Below are positions 1 to 7,305 of a stretch of 64,000 bases of DNA, piece after piece. The position numbers were made by a program, and so were the translations under genes. The DNA is from Streptomyces showdoensis. GTDB lineage: Bacteria > Actinomycetota > Actinomycetes > Streptomycetales > Streptomycetaceae. The stretch lies in NCBI RefSeq assembly GCF_039535475.1, contig NZ_BAAAXG010000026.1, positions 1,984,001-2,048,000 of the forward strand, written 5' to 3'. How positions within the stretch are numbered: the first letter of the stretch is position 1; every line of letters starts with the position of its first letter. The notes beneath the pieces were generated by a model. That model was not told where the DNA came from and did no database searches. It saw only the letters and a list, made by a program, of their open reading frames with translations.

Positions 1-1
1 C

Positions 2-2821
2 GGCCGCCGACTCGTCATCGTCGAGTCGCCTGCCAAGGCGAAGACGATCAAGGGCTACCTCGGCCCCGGCTACGTCGTCGAGGCGAGCGTCGGGCACATC
101 CGCGACCTCCCGAGCGGCGCCGCCGAGGTGCCCGAGAAGTACACCGGCGAGGTGCGCCGCCTCGGCGTCGACGTCGACCATGACTTCCAGCCCATCTATG
201 TCGTCAACGCCGACAAGAAGGCGCAGGTCAGGAAGCTCAAGGAGCTGCTGGCCGAGTCCGACGAGCTCTTCCTCGCCACCGATGAGGACCGCGAGGGCGA
301 GGCCATCGCGTGGCACCTCCAGGAAGTCCTGAAGCCGAAGGTCCCGGTCCACCGGATGGTCTTCCACGAGATCACCAAGGACGCGATCCAGCAGGCCGTC
401 GCCAACCCGCGCGAGCTGAACAAGCGGATGGTCGACGCCCAGGAGACCCGCCGCATCCTCGACCGGCTGTACGGCTACGAGGTCTCGCCGGTCCTGTGGA
501 AGAAGGTCATGCGGGGCCTGTCCGCGGGCCGCGTCCAGTCCGTCGCGACCCGGCTCGTCGTCGAGCGCGAGCGCGAGCGGATCGCCTTCCGCTCGGCCGA
601 GTACTGGGACCTCACCGGAACCTTCTCCACCGGCCGGGCCGGCGACCCCTCCGACCCGTCGTCCCTGGTCGCGCGCCTCGCGACGGTCGACGGCAAGCGG
701 GTCGCGCAGGGCCGTGACTTCGGCGCCGACGGCCGCCTGAAGACCGAGAACGTGCTCCACCTCGACGAGGAGAAGGCCCGCGCGCTGGCCGCCTCCCTCG
801 CCGACACGCGCTTCGCCGTCCGCTCGGTCGAGTCGAAGCCGTACCGCCGCTCCCCGTACGCCCCCTTCCGCACCACGACCCTCCAGCAGGAGGCGAGCCG
901 GAAGCTGGGCTTCGGTGCGAAGGCGACCATGCAGGTGGCGCAGAAGCTGTACGAGAACGGCTTCATCACCTACATGCGTACGGACTCCACGATCCTGTCC
1001 GACACGGCCGTCGGTGCGGCCCGTGCACAGGTCACGCAGCTCTACGGCGCCGACTACCTGCCGGAGAAGCCGCGCGTCTACGCCGGCAAGGTCAAGAACG
1101 CCCAGGAGGCGCACGAGGCGATTCGTCCTTCGGGTGATCGTTTCCGCACCCCCGCGGAGACCGGGCTGACCGGCGACCAGTTCCGGCTCTACGAGCTGAT
1201 CTGGAAGCGCACCGTCGCCTCCCAGATGAAGGACGCGACCGGCAACTCCGTCACCGTGAAGATCGCCGGCGCCGCCGCCGACGGCCGTGACACCGAGTTC
1301 TCCGCCTCCGGCAAGACGATCACCTTCCACGGCTTCATGAAGGCGTACGTCGAGGGCGCCGACGACCCGAACGCCGAGCTCGACGACCGCGAGCGGCGCC
1401 TGCCGCAGGTCTCCGAGGGCGACGCGCTCGCCGCCGAGGAGATCACCGCGGACGGCCACGCGACCAAGCCGCCGGCCCGCTACACCGAGGCCAGCCTGGT
1501 CAAGGAGCTCGAAGAGCGCGAGATCGGCCGCCCGTCGACGTACGCCTCGATCATCGGCACCATCCTCGACCGCGGCTACGTCTTCAAGAAGGGGACGGCG
1601 CTCGTGCCGTCGTTCCTCTCCTTCGCCGTCGTCAACCTCCTGGAGAAGCACTTCGGGCGGCTCGTCGACTACGACTTCACCGCCCGGATGGAGGACGACC
1701 TCGACCGCATCGCGCGCGGCGAGGCCCAGGCGGTGCCGTGGCTGAAGCGTTTCTACTTCGGTGAGGGCGGCGGCTCCGGCGAGGGCGGCGCGGCGGACGC
1801 CGGCAACGGCGACGGCGACCACCTCGGCGGGCTGAAGGAGCTGGTCACCGACCTCGGCGCCATCGACGCCCGGGAGATCTCCTCCTTCCCCGTCGGCGAC
1901 GGCATCGTGCTGCGCGTCGGCCGCTACGGCCCGTACGTCGAGCGCGGCGAGAAGGACCAGGAAGGCCACCAGCGCGCCGACGTCCCCGAGGACCTCGCGC
2001 CGGACGAGCTGACCGTCGGCTACGCGGAGGAGCTGCTCGCCAAGCCGAGCGGCGACTTCGAGCTGGGCACCGACCCCGTCAGCGGCAACCAGATCGTCGC
2101 CAAGGACGGCCGCTACGGCCCGTACGTCACCGAGATCCTGCCCGAGGACACCCCGAAGACCGGCAAGAACGCGGTCAAACCGCGCACCGCCTCGCTCTTC
2201 AAGTCGATGTCGATCGACACGGTGACCCTGGACGAGGCGCTCAAGCTGATGTCGCTGCCGCGCGTGGTCGGCGCCGACGCCGAGGGCGTCGAGATCACCG
2301 CGCAGAACGGCCGCTACGGCCCGTACCTGAAGAAGGGCACGGACTCGCGGTCGCTCACCGACGAGGAGCAGCTGTTCACGATCACGCTGGAGGAGGCGCT
2401 GGCGATCTACGCCCAGCCCAAGCAGCGTGGCCGGGCCGCCGCCAAGCCCCCGCTGAAGGAGCTGGGCACCGACCCCGTCAGCGAGAAGCCCGTGGTCGTC
2501 AAGGACGGGCGCTTCGGCCCGTACGTGACGGACGGCGAGACCAACGCGACCCTGCGCACCGGCGACAGCGTCGAGACGATCACGCCCGAGCGCGGCTACG
2601 AGCTGCTGGCCGAGAAGCGGGCCAAGGGCCCGGCGAAGAAGGCGGCCAAGAAGGCGCCCGCCAAGAAGGCCCCGGCGAAGAAGACCGCCGCCAAGAAGAC
2701 CACCGCGACCAAGACGGCCGCGGCGAAGAAGACGGCCGCCAAGAAGACCACGACGGCCAAGACCACCGCGGCGAAGAAGACCGCCACCGCGAAGAAGGCG
2801 GCGGCCGCCAAGCCGGAGTGA
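2..2821 (+). CDS. topA: DNA topoisomerase I (5' partial)
   Basis: Type IA topoisomerase that relaxes negative supercoils. The frame is already open at base 2, so the start codon and probably only about ten residues lie left of the window. The TOPRIM signature LVIVESPAKAKTIKGYLG lies at the very start and a DxDxE-type stretch (ATDEDREGEAIAW) follows. The catalytic tyrosine is in GFITYMRTDST (Tyr about residue 324 of the visible part). The C-terminus has four repeats with the G-R-[YF]-G-P-Y core instead of zinc fingers, then a long Lys/Ala/Thr tail (about 60 residues) typical of actinomycete TopA. A GTG at 128 is internal, not the start. A hairpin terminator follows. Confidence 0.98.
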   Translation, partial: GRRLVIVESPAKAKTIKGYLGPGYVVEASVGHIRDLPSGAAEVPEKYTGEVRRLGVDVDHDFQPIYVVNADKKAQVRKLKELLAESDELFLATDEDREGEAIAWHLQEVLKPKVPVHRMVFHEITKDAIQQAVANPRELNKRMVDAQETRRILDRLYGYEVSPVLWKKVMRGLSAGRVQSVATRLVVERERERIAFRSAEYWDLTGTFSTGRAGDPSDPSSLVARLATVDGKRVAQGRDFGADGRLKTENVLHLDEEKARALAASLADTRFAVRSVESKPYRRSPYAPFRTTTLQQEASRKLGFGAKATMQVAQKLYENGFITYMRTDSTILSDTAVGAARAQVTQLYGADYLPEKPRVYAGKVKNAQEAHEAIRPSGDRFRTPAETGLTGDQFRLYELIWKRTVASQMKDATGNSVTVKIAGAAADGRDTEFSASGKTITFHGFMKAYVEGADDPNAELDDRERRLPQVSEGDALAAEEITADGHATKPPARYTEASLVKELEEREIGRPSTYASIIGTILDRGYVFKKGTALVPSFLSFAVVNLLEKHFGRLVDYDFTARMEDDLDRIARGEAQAVPWLKRFYFGEGGGSGEGGAADAGNGDGDHLGGLKELVTDLGAIDAREISSFPVGDGIVLRVGRYGPYVERGEKDQEGHQRADVPEDLAPDELTVGYAEELLAKPSGDFELGTDPVSGNQIVAKDGRYGPYVTEILPEDTPKTGKNAVKPRTASLFKSMSIDTVTLDEALKLMSLPRVVGADAEGVEITAQNGRYGPYLKKGTDSRSLTDEEQLFTITLEEALAIYAQPKQRGRAAAKPPLKELGTDPVSEKPVVVKDGRFGPYVTDGETNATLRTGDSVETITPERGYELLAEKRAKGPAKKAAKKAPAKKAPAKKTAAKKTTATKTAAAKKTAAKKTTTAKTTAAKKTATAKKAAAAKPE

Positions 2822-2862
2822 CGATCCGGCACGCGCGTCCGGAGTGACGCTGCCGACACCGT

Positions 2863-2896
2863 GGGGAGGGCGGGGGCCGTGGCCCTTGCCCTCCCC
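2863..2896 (+). terminator. Rho-independent-like terminator after topA
   Basis: A GGGGAGGGC arm pairs with GCCCTCCCC around a second GGGCC/GGCCC stem and is followed by GTCTGTTTGTTC. It lies between topA and tmk and separates the two transcripts. Confidence 0.7.
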
Positions 2897-2953
2897 GTCT
2901 GTTTGTTCGGGCGAAGGCCGCGGGGAGCAAGGGCGTCCGGATAGGGTGGACGG

Positions 2954-5900
2954 ATGACGCGAGCAGAGCAGCCAGACACCGACGCCGCACTCGTCGCCGA
3001 TTCCCGGGAGCGTGCCGTACGGGCCCTGCTGCGCCATCAGCCGCTGCGGCGGCTGTGGAGCGCCCAGGCCGTCGGCGGCGTCGGCGACGCGCTCGCCGTC
3101 CTCGTCCTCATCCTGCTCGGTCTCCAGGCGGCCGTGGCCGACGGAGCCCTCGGCGGCGGGTACCGGGGCGCGGCGCTCGCCGTGGCCGCGGTCATCGGTA
3201 CCCGGATCCTGGCCGCCGTCCTCTTCGGCGCCGTCCTGCTCGGCCCGCTCACGGCGCTGACCGCGCCCGGCGGCCCGCTCGACCGCCGCTGGACCATGAT
3301 CGGCGCCGACGGGGTGCGGCTCGCGCTGCTCGTCGTCGCTCCGCTGTGGATCGACTGGACCCCCGACAAGGCGCTCTGGTTCCTGCTCGGCACCGTCTTC
3401 GTCACCGGAGCGGCCGAACGCCTGTGGACCGTCGCCCGCGAGGGCGCTGCCCCCGCACTGCTGCCCGCCCCGCCGATCGAGGGCGCCGCCGTCCGGCCGC
3501 TCCCCGACCACCTGGGCGCGCTGCGCACCCTCAGCCTGCGCACCGGCTTCCTCGCCGTGCCCGCCGCGGCCGGGGTGCTGCTGCTCGCGACCCTGGTCGG
3601 CAACCTGCTCGGCAGCGGCATCGACTGGTTCTCGCTGCACCAGGCGGCCCTCGGCGCGTACGTCGCCGCCGGGCTCTTCGCCGCCTCCGTCTCCGTGCTG
3701 GTCCCGCTCACGCTGCCCGGCGACCAGACCCCGCGGCCCCGCTCGCCCCTGGAGGGCCTGCGGCTCCCCGCCGACAAGGGCCGCACCGGCGCGCTCCCGC
3801 TCTTCGTGCTCGCCTGCGGCACCGTCGCCGGCGCCATCGCCGCCGCGGCGGCCGTCGCCGTGCTGCACGCCTACGACCTGGGCGGCGGGCTCGTCACGTA
3901 CGCCCTGCTGGTCCTCGCGCTCAGCGGCGGCACCGCCGTCGGCATCCGCACCGCGGGCTCGGTCCTCACCGTGCTCTCCCGCCGCCGGCTGCTCGCCCTC
4001 GCCGTCGCCGTCACCGGCATCGCGCTGCTCGCCATGGGCCTCGTGCCGGACACGGCCACCGTGCTGGCCCTGGCCGCCCTCGCCGGGTACGCGGCCGGCG
4101 TCGCCGCCCGCACCGGGCACAGCCTGGTCGACCAGGAGACCGAGGAGGCCCGCCGGGCCCGCGTCACCGAGCACCTTCAGGCCGTCGCCCGCGCCGCCAT
4201 CGGCGCCGGCGCCCTGGCCGCCCCGCTGCTCGCCGCCGCGATCGGGCCGCACCGGCTCGCCTCCGGCGGCTTCGTCTTCGCCCACGGCGGCGCCGCCTTC
4301 ACCCTGATGCTGGTCGGCGCGCTGCTGCTGCCCGTCGCCGCGCTCGTCCTCGCCAAGACCGACGACCGGGCGGGCGTCCCGCTGCGCCGCGACCTCGGCG
4401 ACGCCCTGCGCGGCGCCGACCCGGCCCAGGCGCCCTCCCCGACCGGCTTCTTCATCGCCCTGGAGGGCGGCGACGGCGCCGGCAAGTCCACCCAGGTCGA
4501 GGCGCTCGCCGAGTGGATCAGGGCCAAGGGCCACGAGGTCGTCGTCACCCGCGAGCCCGGTGCCACGCCGATCGGCAAGCGGCTCCGCTCGATCCTGCTC
4601 GACGTCTCCAGCGCCGGCCTGTCCAACCGCGCCGAGGCGCTGCTGTACGCGGCCGACCGCGCCGAGCACGTCGACTCGCTGGTCCGGCCCGCCCTGGAGC
4701 GCGGCGCCGTCGTCATCACCGACCGGTACATCGACTCCTCGGTGGCCTACCAGGGCGCCGGCCGCGACCTGTCACCGACCGAGATCGCCCGCATCAACCG
4801 CTGGGCCACCGGCGGGCTCGTCCCGCACCTCACGGTGCTCCTCGACGTCTCGCCGGAGACCGCCCGCGAGCGGTTCACCGAGGCGCCGGACCGGCTGGAG
4901 TCCGAGCCGCCCGAGTTCCACGCGCGCGTGCGGGCCGGGTTCCTGGCCCTCGCCGCCGGCGACCCCGGCCGCTACCTCGTCGTCGACGCCGGCCAGGAGC
5001 CGGAGGCCGTCACCACCGTCGTGCGCCACCGCCTCGACCGCGTGCTGCCGCTCTCCGAGGCCGAGGTGAAGGCCCAGGAGGAGGCCCGTCGCAAGGCCGA
5101 GGAGGACGCCCGGCGGCGCGCCGAGGAGGAGGCCGCCCGCAAGGCCGAGGAGGAGCGCCTGGAGCGCGAGCGCCAGGAGCAGCTCGCCAAGCTGCGCGCC
5201 GAGGAGGAGGCCCGCCGCAAGGCCGAGGAGGAGGAGGCCCGCCGCCTGGAGGCCGAGCGCCAGGCGGAGGAGGCCCGGCAGCGCGCCGAGGAGGCCCGGA
5301 TCGCGGCCGAGGAGGAGCGCAAGCGCCGCGCGGCCGAGGAGAAGGCCCGCGCCGAGGAGGAGGAGCGGCGCCGCAAGCAGGCCGAGGAGGAGGCCCGGCT
5401 GCGGGCCGAGGCCGAGGAGCGGCGCCTGGAGAAGCAGCGCAAGGCCGAGGAGGCCCTGGTCCGCGCGGAGGAGGCACGCCGCCTGGCGGAGGCCGCCGCC
5501 GCGAAGGCCGCGGAGGAGACCGCCCGCAAGGCCGCCGAGGAAGCCGCCCGCAAGGCCGCCGCCGAGGAGGCCGCCGCGGCGGCGCTCGCGGCCGAGGCCC
5601 AGCGGAAGGCGGCGGCCGCCAAGGCCGCGGCGAAGGCCGAGGAGGAGCGCGCGGCGGCGGAGAAGGCCGCGGCGGACCGGGCCGCGGCGGCGGAGAGGCG
5701 TGCCGCCGAGCGGGCCGAGGCCGAGCGGCGCGCCGCCGAGAAGTCCGCCGAGCGGACGGCGGCGGCCGAGGCCGCTGCCGCCCGGACCACGGCGGCCAGG
5801 ACGGCGGAGTCGGCCAAGACGACCAAGACGGCGGAGTCGGCCAGGACGGCGGAGTCGGCCAAGACGGCGGAGGCGGCGAAGGCGGCGAAGAGCGTCGAGG

Positions 5901-6406
5901 AGTCGGCGAACGAGGTCACCGTCGCCACCCCGATCGTGACGCCGGACGCGCGTCCGGCCGGGAGCGGGACCGGACGCCCGGCCGGTTCGTCCGCCCCCGC
6001 CCCCGCATCCGCCGCGGACGACGAGCCGACCGTGTCCCCCAACGAGGTCACCGTCCCCACGCCGATCGTCCGGCTCGACGACGAGACCACCGTGCTGCCC
6101 CGGATCCGGGACCCGCGCGACGCCGGGACCGACGCCGAACGGACGGCCGTGCTGCCGACCGTGAAGGACGCGGCCCCGGCCGACCGGGTGCCGCAGGACT
6201 TCTTCCGGGACGGCGGGGCCGAGCCCGAGGGCGCGAACGACCGCACCCGCGAGCTGCCCCAGCTCGACGAGAACGGCCGGCCCAAGCGGCGCTCCGACTG
6301 GGCCGAGGAGACCCCGCTCGACGACCTCCCGACCCTCGCGGACGAGCTGCTGGGCCCGCACGACGACGAGGACGGCGGCCGGGACGGCCGCCGGGGCCGC
6401 CGCTGA
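2954..6406 (+). CDS. tmk: Thymidylate kinase fused to an MFS-like membrane domain and a coiled coil
   Basis: Three-part protein of 1150 aa. Residues about 30-475 form a hydrophobic, multi-spanning domain resembling MFS transporters. Residues about 497-700 are dTMP kinase (dTMP to dTDP): P-loop GGDGAGKST near 504, the following TREPGATPIG segment, TDRYIDSSVAYQGAGR near 588 and the LID-type RFTEAPDRLE. Residues about 705-975 are an extremely Ala/Glu/Arg/Lys-rich heptad-like coil, and the last 175 are acidic and disordered. A plain bacterial Tmk is about 210 aa. The ATG is preceded by TAGGGT six bases upstream and no Shine-Dalgarno, so the mRNA may be leaderless. Fusions of this kind are known in Streptomyces; what the membrane and coil parts do is not clear from sequence. 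Confidence 0.95.
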   Translation: MTRAEQPDTDAALVADSRERAVRALLRHQPLRRLWSAQAVGGVGDALAVLVLILLGLQAAVADGALGGGYRGAALAVAAVIGTRILAAVLFGAVLLGPLTALTAPGGPLDRRWTMIGADGVRLALLVVAPLWIDWTPDKALWFLLGTVFVTGAAERLWTVAREGAAPALLPAPPIEGAAVRPLPDHLGALRTLSLRTGFLAVPAAAGVLLLATLVGNLLGSGIDWFSLHQAALGAYVAAGLFAASVSVLVPLTLPGDQTPRPRSPLEGLRLPADKGRTGALPLFVLACGTVAGAIAAAAAVAVLHAYDLGGGLVTYALLVLALSGGTAVGIRTAGSVLTVLSRRRLLALAVAVTGIALLAMGLVPDTATVLALAALAGYAAGVAARTGHSLVDQETEEARRARVTEHLQAVARAAIGAGALAAPLLAAAIGPHRLASGGFVFAHGGAAFTLMLVGALLLPVAALVLAKTDDRAGVPLRRDLGDALRGADPAQAPSPTGFFIALEGGDGAGKSTQVEALAEWIRAKGHEVVVTREPGATPIGKRLRSILLDVSSAGLSNRAEALLYAADRAEHVDSLVRPALERGAVVITDRYIDSSVAYQGAGRDLSPTEIARINRWATGGLVPHLTVLLDVSPETARERFTEAPDRLESEPPEFHARVRAGFLALAAGDPGRYLVVDAGQEPEAVTTVVRHRLDRVLPLSEAEVKAQEEARRKAEEDARRRAEEEAARKAEEERLERERQEQLAKLRAEEEARRKAEEEEARRLEAERQAEEARQRAEEARIAAEEERKRRAAEEKARAEEEERRRKQAEEEARLRAEAEERRLEKQRKAEEALVRAEEARRLAEAAAAKAAEETARKAAEEAARKAAAEEAAAAALAAEAQRKAAAAKAAAKAEEERAAAEKAAADRAAAAERRAAERAEAERRAAEKSAERTAAAEAAAARTTAARTAESAKTTKTAESARTAESAKTAEAAKAAKSVEESANEVTVATPIVTPDARPAGSGTGRPAGSSAPAPASAADDEPTVSPNEVTVPTPIVRLDDETTVLPRIRDPRDAGTDAERTAVLPTVKDAAPADRVPQDFFRDGGAEPEGANDRTRELPQLDENGRPKRRSDWAEETPLDDLPTLADELLGPHDDEDGGRDGRRGRR

Positions 6407-6476
6407 GCACCGGCCCGGCCGGGGGTGCGGCCGGGGTGCGGCCGAGGGGCGCCCCCCCGGGGTGCGTGCGGCCGAG

Positions 6477-6494
6477 GGTGTAGCCCGCTCCACC
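6477..6494 (+). promoter_or_regulatory. Dyad operator upstream of ABC exporter (copy 1)
   Basis: GGTGTAGCCCGCTCCACC is an imperfect palindrome (GGTG-N-AGC-NN-GCT-N-CACC). The same 18 bases occur in reverse orientation at 12009-12026 upstream of the histidine kinase gene. Its centre is 67.5 bp before the ATPase ATG at 6553. It is probably the binding site of the LuxR-type response regulator at 9946-10587. Confidence 0.6.
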
Positions 6495-6539
6495 CCTGAC
6501 CGGGCAGTCTGCGCCATGCCGCTCTGACCTGCGCTTTTC

Positions 6540-6545
6540 TAGCGT
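6540..6545 (+). promoter_or_regulatory. Predicted leaderless -10 box for the ABC ATPase
   Basis: TAGCGT (TANNNT) lies seven bases before the ATG at 6553, with no Shine-Dalgarno in between. This is the spacing expected if transcription starts at the A of the start codon. No good -35 is visible, consistent with an activator-dependent promoter. Confidence 0.45.
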
Positions 6546-6552
6546 GGCCGGT

Positions 6553-7305
6553 ATGACGACAGCACTTTCCCTCGACGCGGTGAGCCGGGTCCACGCCGGC
6601 CGAAACCGCGGGGACGGCGGGCTCATCGCGCTCGACTCGGTGAGCCTCACCGTGCCGCGCGGCCGCTTCCTCGCGGTCATGGGCGGCTCGGGCTCCGGCA
6701 AGTCCACGCTGCTGCGCTGCGCCGCCGGGCTCGAACGGCCGACGGCCGGCACGGTACGGATCGGGGACACCGAACTCGGCCGGCTGAAGCCCGCCGCGCT
6801 GACCCGGCTGCGGCGGGACCGGATCGGGTTCGTGTTCCAGTCGCTCGACCTCGTCTCCGCGCTCGACGCGCGCGAGAACGTCGCCCTGCCGCTGCTCCTC
6901 GCCGGAGCCCCCGACGACGGCCGGGCCCTCGCCGGCCTCGCCGCCGTCGGGCTCGCCGACCGGGCGGGCGACCTGCCCGCGACCCTCTCCGGCGGCCAGC
7001 GGCAGCGGGTCGCGATCGCCCGGGCGCTGGTCACCGAACCGGAGGTGGTCTTCGCCGACGAGCCGACCGCCGCCCTCGACCCGGCCACCGCGGCGGAGGT
7101 CCTCGCCCTGCTGCGCCGGGCCGTCGACGAGCACGGCCGCACCGTCGTCCTCGTCACCCACGACCCGGCCGCGGCGGGGTGGGCGGACGAGGCGGTCTTC
7201 CTGGAGCGCGGCCGGATCACGGCCCGCCTCGACCGGCCGGACGCGGAACGGGCGCGGGCGATGTTCCGGCCCGTGGGACGGGCGCTGGCGGCGGTGGCGC
7301 GATGA
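6553..7305 (+). CDS. ABC transporter ATP-binding protein (MacB/LolD type)
   Basis: 250-aa ATPase that powers the FtsX-type permease encoded next. It has Walker A GGSGSGKST, Q-loop FVFQSLDLV, signature LSGGQRQR, Walker B VVFADEPTAALD and H-loop VTHD. I chose the ATG at 6553 rather than the GTG at 6544 because it sits seven bases after a good TAGCGT box. The stop overlaps the permease start (ATGA at 7302-7305), so the two are translationally coupled. Such pairs usually export hydrophobic compounds or peptides or act on lipids; the substrate is unknown. A two-component system reads towards it from the other side and carries the same operator. Confidence 0.95.
   Translation: MTTALSLDAVSRVHAGRNRGDGGLIALDSVSLTVPRGRFLAVMGGSGSGKSTLLRCAAGLERPTAGTVRIGDTELGRLKPAALTRLRRDRIGFVFQSLDLVSALDARENVALPLLLAGAPDDGRALAGLAAVGLADRAGDLPATLSGGQRQRVAIARALVTEPEVVFADEPTAALDPATAAEVLALLRRAVDEHGRTVVLVTHDPAAAGWADEAVFLERGRITARLDRPDAERARAMFRPVGRALAAVAR

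Noticed and set aside
1540..1560. Idea that topA starts at the GTG at 128
   Set aside because: The frame is open to base 2 and encodes the conserved TOPRIM start upstream of 128, so the true start lies outside the window.
4772..6517. Antisense frames of Leu/Gly- or Ala/Ser-rich protein opposite the Tmk coiled coil
   Set aside because: They are reverse readings of repetitive Ala/Glu/Lys/Arg codons and have no start signals or motifs.
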